DNA of 64,000 nucleotides, from NCBI GenBank assembly GCA_036389455.1, contig DASVPW010000217.1, positions 1-64,000 of the forward strand, given 5' to 3'. The DNA is from JAJKJG01 sp036389455 (lineage in GTDB: Bacteria; Pseudomonadota; Alphaproteobacteria; Rhizobiales; Beijerinckiaceae). The position numbers and the translations under genes were made by a program. The notes beneath the pieces are model-generated. The model was given only the letters and a program-made list of their open reading frames with translations, made no database searches and was not told the origin of the DNA. This document shows, piece by piece, positions 9,797 to 18,606 of the stretch (position 1 is its first letter; each line of letters starts with the position of its first letter).

Positions 9797-11482
9797 CTAC
9801 TGCATCTCCAAAAGCCGCCGCGCGATGACCTGCGCCTGGATCTCGGCCGCGCCCTCGAAGATCGACAGGATGCGGGCGTCGCAGAGGATTCGGCTGACCG
9901 GGTATTCGAGGGCGAAGCCGTTGCCGCCGTGGATCTGGAGGGCGTTGTCGGCGGCCGCCCAGGCGACGCGGGCCGCCAAGAGCTTCGCCATGCCGGCCTC
10001 AAGGTCGCAGCGCTTGCCTTCGTCCTTTTGGCGCCCGGCGTAGTACGTGAGCTGGCGGGCAAGGGCGACCTCGACCGCCATCATGGCGAGCTTGTCGGAC
10101 ACGCGCGGGAAGTCCACCAGCGGCTTGCCGAACTGGATGCGCTCCTCGGCGTAGCGCAGCCCCAAGTCGAGGGCCGACTGCGCGACGCCGATGGCCCGCG
10201 CCGCGGTCTGGATGCGGGCCGATTCGAAGGTCTGCATGAGCTGGCGGAAGCCCTGGCCCTCCTCGCCGCCGAGGAGGTTTGCGGCCGGAACCTCGAAGCC
10301 GTCGAAGGCGAGCTCGAACTCCTTCATGCCGCGGTAGCCGAGCACCTCGATCTCGCCGCCGGTCAGCCCCGCGACCGGGAATGGATCCGCGTCGGTGCCG
10401 CGCGGCTTCTCGGCAAGCAGAATGGACAGTCCCTTGTGGCCGGGCTCGTCCGGGTCGGTGCGCACGAGCAGTGTCATGAGGTCGGCCCGGACCGGGTGGG
10501 TGATCCAGGTCTTGTTGCCGAAGACCCGATAGCTGTCGCCCTCGCGCACGGCGCGGGTGCGGAGCGACGCGAGGTCGGAGCCGACGTTCGGCTCGGTGAA
10601 GACGGCCGTCGGCAGGATTTCTCCGCTCGCGATCCGCGGCAGGAACGTCCGTTTCTGCTCCTCGGTGCCGCCGCCGAGAATCAGCTCGGCCGCGATCTCC
10701 GAGCGGGTTCCGAGCGAGCCGACGCCGATGTAGGCGCGGGACAGCTCCTCCGAGACGACGCACATGGAGACCTTGGACAGGCCCATGCCGCCGTAGTCCT
10801 CCGGGATCGTGAGCCCGAAGACGCCGAGCTCAGCCATGTGCTCGATCACGGACAAGGGGATGTAGGCGTTGGCGAGATGCCATCGGTGCGCGTGCGGCGC
10901 GACCTCGGCCTCGCCGAAGCGGCGCATCTCCTGGCGGATCGCCTCGAGGGTGTCGTCGAGGCCGGCGTCGCCGACGGTCGGCGCACCCTGCATGGCGCGG
11001 ATCAGCGCGACGAGACGGGCGCGGCGCTCGGGCGTGTTGCCGTCCTCGATCAGGGTCTCGACGGCCTCGGTGCGAAAGCGTGCGAGGTCTCGCGCCCCGA
11101 GCCCCAGCGCATGCGGGCGCACCATCTCGCCCTGGCTCATGGGGATGCCCCCGAAGATCTGGTCGAGGTACTCGCCGATGCCGATGCGGACGAGAAGCTC
11201 CTCGGTCTCGCCGAGGCGGCCCTCGCCCGAGAGGCGCTCCGCATAAGCCGCCAACTCGCGGATCGCCTCGACGTAGGTCGCAAGCCACGCGAGCCCGTGC
11301 GCCGCGTGCTGCTCGGCCTCGAGCCGCTCGGCCGAGACGCGGCCCTCGGCCGCCACCTTCGCCCGCACCCGCCGTCGCGCCTCGGCGACGAGGGCTGCGG
11401 CGTCCTTCGCGGCGGCTTGGGCGAGCGAGACCAGGTCGGGCTGGCCAGGTGCGGGCGAGCCTTGCGCGGGGACGGCGGTCAT
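9797..11482 (-). CDS. mcd: (2S)-methylsuccinyl-CoA dehydrogenase, ethylmalonyl-CoA pathway
   Basis: FAD-dependent acyl-CoA dehydrogenase that converts (2S)-methylsuccinyl-CoA to mesaconyl-CoA. The 561 residues include an N-terminal extension of about 150 residues beyond the usual 380-residue fold, a hallmark of Mcd. Core motifs are FTEPNVGSDLASLRT (FAD/substrate region), GNKTWITH, QFGKPLVDFPRVSDKLA and the C-terminal SIFEGAAEIQ with the catalytic base Glu543. The ATG at 11482 follows GGAG by about 6 bases. Ccr and ecm of the same pathway lie about 6-9 kb away in the same window, which supports the specific call over a generic dehydrogenase. Electrons would go to ETF. Confidence 0.88.
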   Translation of the reverse strand: MTAVPAQGSPAPGQPDLVSLAQAAAKDAAALVAEARRRVRAKVAAEGRVSAERLEAEQHAAHGLAWLATYVEAIRELAAYAERLSGEGRLGETEELLVRIGIGEYLDQIFGGIPMSQGEMVRPHALGLGARDLARFRTEAVETLIEDGNTPERRARLVALIRAMQGAPTVGDAGLDDTLEAIRQEMRRFGEAEVAPHAHRWHLANAYIPLSVIEHMAELGVFGLTIPEDYGGMGLSKVSMCVVSEELSRAYIGVGSLGTRSEIAAELILGGGTEEQKRTFLPRIASGEILPTAVFTEPNVGSDLASLRTRAVREGDSYRVFGNKTWITHPVRADLMTLLVRTDPDEPGHKGLSILLAEKPRGTDADPFPVAGLTGGEIEVLGYRGMKEFELAFDGFEVPAANLLGGEEGQGFRQLMQTFESARIQTAARAIGVAQSALDLGLRYAEERIQFGKPLVDFPRVSDKLAMMAVEVALARQLTYYAGRQKDEGKRCDLEAGMAKLLAARVAWAAADNALQIHGGNGFALEYPVSRILCDARILSIFEGAAEIQAQVIARRLLEMQ

Positions 11483-11546
11483 TCGAAGCTCCAGCTTGTG
11501 CAGCGCAGCATAAACGCCCGGACGGCGGATGTGATCCCCCTCCGAT

Positions 11547-12419
11547 CTAGCCCCTGCTCGCGACCGCGACGCCGGCCGCCGCGACCAGCATGCCGAGGAT
11601 CTGCACCGGCGAAAGCTGCTCTCCAAAAAGAAAATAGGCCATGAGCGCCGAGACCGGCGGCACGAGGTAGAGGAGCGCCGCGACGCCCGCGACCGCGCCG
11701 CGGCGGATCAGGAGGAGGAGAAGGCCGATCGCCCCGATCGACAGCACCACCACGGACCAGGACAGGCCGACGAACAGCTCCGGCACGGGATCGAGCCGTC
11801 CGTTCTCCAGGAGGAGCGCGACGGGAAGCGTCGCCAGCGCGGCGCCGAGGAACTGGGCGACCGTGTTGGTGCGCAGGTCGACCGCCGCGGCGGTGCGTTT
11901 CTGCCAGATGGTGCCGAGCGTGATCGAGACCGTGCCGAGGAAGTTGACGAGGAGCGCCGCAGGCGGGAAGCCGCCGGCGCCGCCGAGCTTCGGGACGATC
12001 ACGAGGGCCGTGCCGGCAAAGCCGACCGCGATGCCGAGCCACCGCCGCGCCGAGACCCGCTCGCGCAGGAGCGGCCCGACCAAGAGGCCGGTGACGAGCG
12101 GCTGCAGGCCGGCGATCAGGGCCGAGATGCCGGCCGGCAGGCCCTGCTTGATCGCCCAGAACACCGCCCCGAGGTAGCCGCCGTGGATCAGCACGCCGGC
12201 GACCATCCCGTCCCGCCATTGCGGCCCCGTGCGCGGCCATGGCGCCCGCACGGCCAGTGCGATTGCGGCGAGGAGGCTGCCGGCGAGGACGTAGCGCAGG
12301 ACCAGGAAGGTCAGCGGGTCGGTGTGCGGGATGACGAGCCTTGCCGCGATGAAGCCCGTCGCCCATAGGACCACGAACAGCGGCGGCGCGAGGCGCACAA
12401 GAAGCGGGGATGCCGGCAT
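11547..12419 (-). CDS. EamA-type drug/metabolite transporter
   Basis: Inner-membrane exporter of the DMT superfamily, 290 residues with about ten hydrophobic helices in two EamA repeats. The first repeat starts at LFVVLWATGFIAARLVIP; the second contains FLGTVSITLGTIWQKRTA and ends VQILGMLVAAAGVAVASRG. The substrate cannot be predicted. It lies 64 bp upstream of mcd on the same strand and could be co-transcribed, but nothing suggests a shared function. Confidence 0.88.
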   Translation of the reverse strand: MPASPLLVRLAPPLFVVLWATGFIAARLVIPHTDPLTFLVLRYVLAGSLLAAIALAVRAPWPRTGPQWRDGMVAGVLIHGGYLGAVFWAIKQGLPAGISALIAGLQPLVTGLLVGPLLRERVSARRWLGIAVGFAGTALVIVPKLGGAGGFPPAALLVNFLGTVSITLGTIWQKRTAAAVDLRTNTVAQFLGAALATLPVALLLENGRLDPVPELFVGLSWSVVVLSIGAIGLLLLLIRRGAVAGVAALLYLVPPVSALMAYFLFGEQLSPVQILGMLVAAAGVAVASRG

Positions 12420-12517
12420 GGGCCGCAGGAACCACGCCGCGCCGCGCGGGGCAACCGGCGTGCTATGATGGCCGCGGCGCCTCGGCGACGGGCCTGAGGC
12501 GCCGAAGGGAGGATACC

Positions 12518-12718
12518 GTGCTCCGCATCGTTCCGATCCCGCTCCTTGCAGGCCTGCTCGCGGCTGCCATCACGGTCCTCGCTCCTGCCCCGATGCCGGG
12601 ACTCTCCGGCGTCGCCGAAGCCGCGACGAACCTCAACTCCAGCCGCTCCAATCGAGCCGTGAACCTCAACTCCAGCAAATCGAACCGGGCCGCGAAACCG
12701 AAGAAGGCGAAGCGGTAG
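12518..12718 (+). CDS. Small exported protein with two NLNSSRSNRA repeats
   Basis: A 66-residue protein with a GTG start at 12518, chosen because GGAGG lies 6 bases upstream and because it places a clean signal peptide (VLRIVPIPLLAGLLAAAITV, cleavage near AEA-A) at the N-terminus. The mature part is only about 32 residues: two copies of an 11-residue unit, NLNSSRSNRAV and NLNSSKSNRAA (33-bp DNA repeat 12629-12694), and a basic tail KPKKAKR. I recognise the LNSSRSN pattern from unnamed small alphaproteobacterial proteins; the function is unknown. The basic, Asn/Ser-rich mature peptide suggests a surface or nucleic-acid-binding role, which is speculation. Confidence 0.7.
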   Translation: MLRIVPIPLLAGLLAAAITVLAPAPMPGLSGVAEAATNLNSSRSNRAVNLNSSKSNRAAKPKKAKR

Positions 12719-12724
12719 CAAGTC

Positions 12725-12748
12725 GTCTCTCCCGCAAGCGGGAGAGAC
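12725..12748 (+). terminator. 11-bp perfect hairpin after the small exported protein gene
   Basis: GTCTCTCCCGC-AA-GCGGGAGAGAC, 7 bp after the stop codon at 12718. It lacks a T-run, and the ctctcccgc/gcgggagag stem is also seen in the intergenic palindromes at 13695 and 36211. It may therefore be a palindromic repeat used as a terminator. Confidence 0.5.
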
Positions 12749-12794
12749 GGGCGTCCGCTTGCCAGCGCGCGGTCCTTGCGCCATCTCAGGCCGC

Positions 12795-13691
12795 GTGCCC
12801 CGGCTCAAGACCTCCTACGCGGTCGCCAGGATCGCGTTCGGCCGTTTCCTCCTGCACGACGGGTGGGCGATCGCGAGCCACATCGCGCTCTCGATCCTGA
12901 TGTCCCTGTTCCCGTTCCTGATCCTCGTGACGTCGCTCGCGAGCTTCTTCGGCACCGGCAATCTCGCCGACGAGGCGGCCGACATCATCCTCGAGGCCTG
13001 GCCCTCCGAGGTCGGCGAGCCGATCGCGAACGAGGTCCACCGGGTGCTCACCGAGCAGCGCCGCGACATCCTCACCATCGGCGCCTTCCTGGCCCTCTAC
13101 TTCGCCTCGAGCGGGGTCGAGAGCCTGCGCGTCGGCCTCAACCGCGCCTACGGGCTGCGCGAGACCCGGCCGTGGTGGCTGACGCGGCTCGAGTCGATCG
13201 GCTTCGTGATCGGCGGCGCCTTCGTGATGCTCGGCTTCGCGGTGCTCGTGGTGTTCGGGCCGCTGATCTGGCGCGGCGCCGTCTACTGGCTGCCGCGGCT
13301 CGAGCCGCTCGGCTGGATCGTCGACTTCCTGCGCTTCGGCATCGCGAGCGTGCTGATCATCTGCGGGCTCATCGTCGCCCACAAGCTGATCCCGGTCGGA
13401 CGGCGGCCCTGGCGCCATATCCTCCCCGGCGCAGGCGTGACCCTCGTCCTGTGGATCGCCGGCGGCGTGATCTTCGGGCGCTACCTCGAGTACTACCCCG
13501 GCGCCTACGCCTCCATGTACGGCGGCCTCGCCACCGCCATGCTGACCCTCGTCTTTCTCTACATCCTGGCCGCCATCTTCCTGTTCGGCGGCGAGCTCAA
13601 CGGCACCGTCATCGCGGCGAAGAGGCGGCGGCTGCACAAACTGCGCGTCCAGGACGAGCACTTCGGCGAGGTCAGGAAGGCGCCGCTGTGA
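12795..13691 (+). CDS. YihY/BrkB family membrane protein
   Basis: Integral membrane protein of the YihY/virulence factor BrkB family, 298 residues with six hydrophobic segments. Characteristic stretches include SHIALSILMSLFPFLILVTS near residue 30, FASSGVESLRVGLNRAYG near residue 105, and a late YYPGAYASMYGGLATAML. The family was once mistaken for RNase BN; its transport or lipid role is unsettled. The GTG start at 12795 was chosen because the upstream in-frame TTG at 12759 lies inside a hairpin region with no ribosome site; the true start is uncertain by a few codons. Confidence 0.85.
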   Translation: MPRLKTSYAVARIAFGRFLLHDGWAIASHIALSILMSLFPFLILVTSLASFFGTGNLADEAADIILEAWPSEVGEPIANEVHRVLTEQRRDILTIGAFLALYFASSGVESLRVGLNRAYGLRETRPWWLTRLESIGFVIGGAFVMLGFAVLVVFGPLIWRGAVYWLPRLEPLGWIVDFLRFGIASVLIICGLIVAHKLIPVGRRPWRHILPGAGVTLVLWIAGGVIFGRYLEYYPGAYASMYGGLATAMLTLVFLYILAAIFLFGGELNGTVIAAKRRRLHKLRVQDEHFGEVRKAPL

Positions 13692-13694
13692 CCG

Positions 13695-13745
13695 CCTCTC
13701 CCGTCTGCGGGGAGGCCGAGTCGGCGAAGCCGACCGGGTGAGGGT
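13695..13745. repeat. Intergenic palindromic repeat (ctctccc / gtcggcgaagccgac type)
   Basis: Two adjacent hairpins fill the gap between the convergent brkB-like and beta-propeller genes: cctctcccg-tct-gcggggagg, then GTCGGC-GAA-GCCGAC (13720-13734), followed by cgggtgaggg. This arrangement matches the common alphaproteobacterial intergenic repeat, and a related inverted pair occurs at 36211-36330. Confidence 0.65.
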
Positions 13746-13756
13746 GGCCGCCGCGC

Positions 13757-14920
13757 TCAGCGGCGCGCGGTGCGCAGGCCTTCCGGTCCGCCGTCGACCT
13801 TGATCTCGCCCGTGACCTTCAGGGTCTTGCCGTCGAAGGCGAGGACCGAGAGCGACTTCTCGACCATGTTCTGGGCAAGCAGAGTCTTGCCGTCGCGGCT
13901 CCAGGCGATGCCCTGGTTCCACTTGCCGATCCGCGCCTCGGCGACCTTGGCGAGCTCGGTGCCGTTCACGGCGAAGACGACCGCGAGCCCCTGCGGGTTG
14001 TAGAAGGGATGGTCCGGCGCGCGGTTCGAGCCGTCCTGCGCGGTCACGGCCACGAAGGCGCCGTCGTCCGAGAAGGCGACGCCCTCGACGATCTGGCCGA
14101 CGTCGATCGTGCGCACGATCCGCGGCGCCTTCCCGCGCATGTCGATGACGTTGATGGTGTCGACGTCGCCGGCGCCGCCGCCCTGGTTGCCGACGACCGC
14201 GACGTCGCCCTTCGGGCTGATCTCGATCGGATAGGGCCGGAAGCCGCCGGTCATGAGGCGCTTCGTGTCCTGGACGTTCGTGCCGTCGACGGAGAGGACG
14301 GAGATGCGGTGGTCGCCGTCGCGGGTGACGAGCGCCGTCTTGCCGTCCGGCGAGAACGCGACGCCCGACGGGCCCGAGGTCTTGGCGTTGAAGTCGACCT
14401 TGCCGGCGGCCGTCACCGTCTTGCCCGAGATGGTCAGGACCGAGACGGTGCCCTCGCCGCGGTTCGCGACGAGCGCGAGGTTGCCGGCGCGGTTGATGGC
14501 GATGCCGGCGGGCGCCGCGCCGAGCTCGAGGGTCGCGACCACGGCCGGCGGATTGGCCTTGAGGTCGATGACCGAGAGCCGGTTGTCGTTGACGAGCTTC
14601 TTCGGGTCGGCGGGATCGAGCTTCTGGTTCGAGGACACGAGGGCGATCGATTCGTCGGGCGTCACCGCCACGTTCTGCGGCGGCCCGACCACGCTCGAGG
14701 GCGCCTTGACCTCGCCGACGACCTTCGGCGGCGAGGCGGAAAGGTCGATGATCGTCACCGTGTCGTCGGCCGGATTCGGCGGTACCGTGTTGACCCCGTT
14801 CGCCAGCACCGCCTTGTTGTCGTTCGACGAGACCGCAAGCTGCGCGGCGGCAGGCAGCGAGACGAGCGGCAGCGCGGCGAGGAATACAATGCCGGCGGCG
14901 CGCGGAATGCGAGCGTTCAT
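13757..14920 (-). CDS. Exported YncE-like beta-propeller protein
   Basis: A periplasmic 387-residue protein with a signal peptide (MNARIPRAAGIVFLAALPLV, cleavage near AAA-Q). It is followed by repeated blades of the YVTN/lactonase-like type: NLALVANRGEGTVSVL, GVAFSPDGKTALVTRDGD, GIAWSRDGKTLLAQNM. Such proteins bind ligands or act as lactonases or scaffolds; no catalytic set is recognisable here. The ATG at 14920 is preferred because GGGAGGG lies about 6 bases upstream and the signal peptide begins there. It is transcribed toward the brkB-like gene. The gap to the defence module (14921-15073) carries no evident gene. Confidence 0.82.
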   Translation of the reverse strand: MNARIPRAAGIVFLAALPLVSLPAAAQLAVSSNDNKAVLANGVNTVPPNPADDTVTIIDLSASPPKVVGEVKAPSSVVGPPQNVAVTPDESIALVSSNQKLDPADPKKLVNDNRLSVIDLKANPPAVVATLELGAAPAGIAINRAGNLALVANRGEGTVSVLTISGKTVTAAGKVDFNAKTSGPSGVAFSPDGKTALVTRDGDHRISVLSVDGTNVQDTKRLMTGGFRPYPIEISPKGDVAVVGNQGGGAGDVDTINVIDMRGKAPRIVRTIDVGQIVEGVAFSDDGAFVAVTAQDGSNRAPDHPFYNPQGLAVVFAVNGTELAKVAEARIGKWNQGIAWSRDGKTLLAQNMVEKSLSVLAFDGKTLKVTGEIKVDGGPEGLRTARR

Positions 14921-15073
14921 AATAACCCTCCCAGAGCTTCCCGGCGCGTGAGCCGCGTTGGGTTGCCGCACGGGTACAGCATCGGGCATTCGGCTGAGCA
15001 TGTCGATACGCACGCTGTGTTTGCACGCTCCAGCCACTCTCGCCATACGAATTGCTACCCGGCCAGGGCCAAT

Positions 15074-15730
15074 TCACAATTCGTCTTCAAGATAGCGCGC
15101 TGCGACATGGCCAAAGCCACTGAGTCGACCCGTTGCATCCGGCGTACGCCACGAGAGAACTTCAGCCTGCTTGTTGGATAGCGTGATCTCGTTTGCGGTG
15201 ATGTCCGCTTCTAGCAACGCAATCAAAACCGATCGCTCATTAACAAGCGACGGATCGCCAAGTCTAAGATGCGAAATCATATTCTCTGCCGCGACATCAC
15301 CTGCCATCGCCGGCGAGATCGACCCGCTCCCGCCATACTTGAAGTGGTACTCACAATCTGAATCTGATGGCATAATGTAATCGGTGCAATGGAACCAAGC
15401 CTTTTTTGCATCTCCGCAAGTGCTCGGCAGATTTTTCGGAGAACCAGGACGGCCTGGAGGGCCGCAACTCGCAAATAAATTCGTGTAATCAAGCGCTCTC
15501 TCCGGGAAATCGGTCTGCGGCCAAAAATGATCGATGTGACTGTCGCCGCGACCGTGGAGCTTCTGCCCACAATACGAGCATACGTAGCCCTGTTCTCGAA
15601 GGAGCGCGAGATGGAGCGAGTCCTTCACGTCTCCTGGCATATTTTGGTAGGCAGGGGTCCAGTTTTCGTTGGCTAATGCTATCCACTCCGACAAACGATC
15701 TGGCGTAGGCTGCTTAGCGCTGAACTTCAC
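15074..15730 (-). CDS. ptuB: HNH nuclease subunit of a Septu-like defence system (PtuB)
   Basis: A 218-residue HNH endonuclease-like protein of the TIGR02646/PtuB type. The zinc/HNH core has CSYCGQ (Cys51, Cys54), HIDHFWPQ (His65, Asp67, His68) and Asn84 with Cys89. In Septu systems PtuB is recruited by the ATPase PtuA and cleaves nucleic acid during phage attack. The start ATGA overlaps the ptuA stop at 15727-15730, so the two are translationally coupled. The DNA is visibly richer in A and T than the flanking genes and uses codons (AAA, ATA, TTA) rare in the rest of the window, which indicates horizontal transfer. No reverse transcriptase or msr/msd region is nearby, so a retron is unlikely. 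Confidence 0.82.
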   Translation of the reverse strand: MKFSAKQPTPDRLSEWIALANENWTPAYQNMPGDVKDSLHLALLREQGYVCSYCGQKLHGRGDSHIDHFWPQTDFPERALDYTNLFASCGPPGRPGSPKNLPSTCGDAKKAWFHCTDYIMPSDSDCEYHFKYGGSGSISPAMAGDVAAENMISHLRLGDPSLVNERSVLIALLEADITANEITLSNKQAEVLSWRTPDATGRLSGFGHVAARYLEDEL

Positions 15731-17004
15731 GTACTCTGCCTCCGCTCCCGTCGGGCAAGTCTCGCTTCAGCAATTGCGAGCTCGGGCGGGCTTCCTTCCA
15801 ACTCGGTGTCAAGCGCGCGAATCCGCTCGCGCGCCTCTTCTAAGCGGCCCCTTCCGAGGGCATCGTCGATTTTTTCTAATAGCTCTTTGCTCCTGGATCT
15901 CCGCTCTTCAGCCCCTAAAACGCTCAACAGCAAGTAGTTACTATCTCGTCCATACGATGCTGCAGGGACGGCAAGCTCGATTGTGTTCCCACGGGCTTCG
16001 AGAATGCGGATTTGATGGGCGTGAACTTCTCCAAGAACCTGAGGAGAATGAGTTGACACTATGAATTGACAGTTTGGAAAGGTCTCTAGTAGCCATGCGA
16101 TAATCTTCCTTTGCCATCCAGGATGAAGATGGAGTTCCACCTCGTCTACTAAAACAATTCCAGGAGCACGTAGCGGCGTTTCAGAATCGAGATTTGCCAT
16201 TGCCAAACGTCTGGCGAGATCCCCAGCAAGTGCAAAGAACGTTCGCTCGCCAGCTGAAAGCTGCGAAACATGCAGCTCCAACCCATCCTTTTCGACACGA
16301 AGGCCGCGAGGCTTTTCTATGCTGTAGTAAGGGTTTCGCAAACCCGTAGCACTGGTTATCGCCAACCGTACTGCCTCGAGCTGGCGATCAACGTAATCAC
16401 GATCTCGTCTCTGGCGCCGAAGTTCCTCACCCTCGCGTTCTTCGAACCAATACGTTAGCCTGCGAAAATCTATCGCGCCGGGCCTTAGGCTATTTTTGAA
16501 AGCGTATTCAGCATCATGTTCTATCTTAGTTCGCTTGCGTTGAGGTATATCTAAAATAGCTCGGCGCTGGTCATAATAAACGGCGATAGTCTCACCACTT
16601 AGATAATCACGACCATTTCCATAGCCCGATGCGATACGTCGGACGTAATCGTTTAAGGTGTCAAAGTCACTTGAATTTGGGTGAACAATTCTTCGACTGG
16701 CGCGCTGCTTAACAAGCGACCAACTAATTTGATTGCCATCAGCAATCTGAGTCGTGATCTTAAGTGAAGTCTCTGTAGTTCCTATACGTACATCTTCTTC
16801 ATTTAATCGTTGTGCACTGCTAGGGGACGCAACAAGTCGAGCAATATATTGAGATAATAAAAAGAAAGTCGCATCGAGGGCGGATGTCTTTCCTGAGCCG
16901 TTCACGCCCACCAACACGGTCAGTTGCGGGTCGAAGTTGATCGTTGAGTTCTCGAACCCGCGAAATCCTTTAAGTATGAGTTGCGATACCTTCATTCGGG
17001 CCAT
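15727..17004 (-). CDS. ptuA: AAA/SMC-like ATPase subunit of a Septu-like defence system (PtuA)
   Basis: A 425-residue ABC/SMC-type ATPase: N-terminal KGFRGFENSTINF, Walker A GVNGSGKT (33-40), a central helical region (about 160-240), signature LSAGERTFFALAGDLARRL, Walker B IVLVDEVELHLHPGW and the H-loop FIVSTHSPQ. This order is that of the OLD/RecF-like ATPases used as PtuA in type I Septu. The protein probably senses phage infection or nucleotide state and licenses the HNH partner. It has no TOPRIM domain, which separates it from OLD nucleases. Two close starts exist (17004 and 16995). The promoter should lie in 17005-17131, which contains a TACTAT -10-like element on this strand. AT-rich composition suggests recent acquisition. 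Confidence 0.82.
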   Translation of the reverse strand: MARMKVSQLILKGFRGFENSTINFDPQLTVLVGVNGSGKTSALDATFFLLSQYIARLVASPSSAQRLNEEDVRIGTTETSLKITTQIADGNQISWSLVKQRASRRIVHPNSSDFDTLNDYVRRIASGYGNGRDYLSGETIAVYYDQRRAILDIPQRKRTKIEHDAEYAFKNSLRPGAIDFRRLTYWFEEREGEELRRQRRDRDYVDRQLEAVRLAITSATGLRNPYYSIEKPRGLRVEKDGLELHVSQLSAGERTFFALAGDLARRLAMANLDSETPLRAPGIVLVDEVELHLHPGWQRKIIAWLLETFPNCQFIVSTHSPQVLGEVHAHQIRILEARGNTIELAVPAASYGRDSNYLLLSVLGAEERRSRSKELLEKIDDALGRGRLEEARERIRALDTELEGSPPELAIAEARLARRERRQST

Positions 17005-17131
17005 CGTGGATCAGCGTTCTCAGCCGCCGACATTGTCCAAAATAGTAAGGGTGCCGCGTGTTCGCGTCTACCCCCAAGGAGGAGGCGTCCCGCCGTGGTC
17101 GGGTGAGAGCCATACATCGTTCGCTTCGGTA

Positions 17132-18403
<1,272 letters not shown>

Positions 18404-18448
18404 GGAGGTGCCCTCGCTTTCGTCGTTCAGGAGTGAGATTACCGGCCT

Positions 18449-18466
18449 TGTTGCTGCGCCGCAACA
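18449..18466. promoter_or_regulatory. Inverted repeat TGTTGC-N6-GCAACA between ccr and ecm
   Basis: Six-base perfect arms with a 6-base centre (tgcgcc), 46 bp upstream of the ccr start and 141 bp upstream of ecm. The size and position fit an operator for a TetR- or XRE-type regulator such as CcrR or PccR/RamB-like proteins known to control this pathway in other alphaproteobacteria. No regulator gene is adjacent, and the identity of the binder is inference. Confidence 0.45.
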
Positions 18467-18572
18467 TAGCCTTGTGGAGGATGCCCGGACGGCAACGCTC
18501 GCACCCCCGCGAGGGTTTCTCCTCCGAACTGCGGAAGGCGCCTCGGCTTCACCGGAACGAAGGGATAGGATA

Positions 18573-18583
18573 GTGCATTGCAC
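18573..18583. promoter_or_regulatory. Short palindrome GTGCA-T-TGCAC upstream of ecm
   Basis: An 11-bp odd palindrome located 24 bp before the ecm start and 170 bp before ccr. It may overlap the ecm transcription start region and could be a second operator. It is short enough to occur by chance. Confidence 0.3.
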
Positions 18584-18606
18584 AGCAAAGCTTGGGCGTG
18601 AGGACC

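Noticed and set aside
15074..17004. Retron-type defence system (HNH plus ATPase)
   Set aside because: No reverse transcriptase or msr/msd structure adjoins the pair; a Septu-like module fits better.
17026..17040. Single copy of the 22-bp repeat core (ccgacattgtcc) upstream of ptuA
   Set aside because: Only one partial match without a neighbouring unit; chance is likely.
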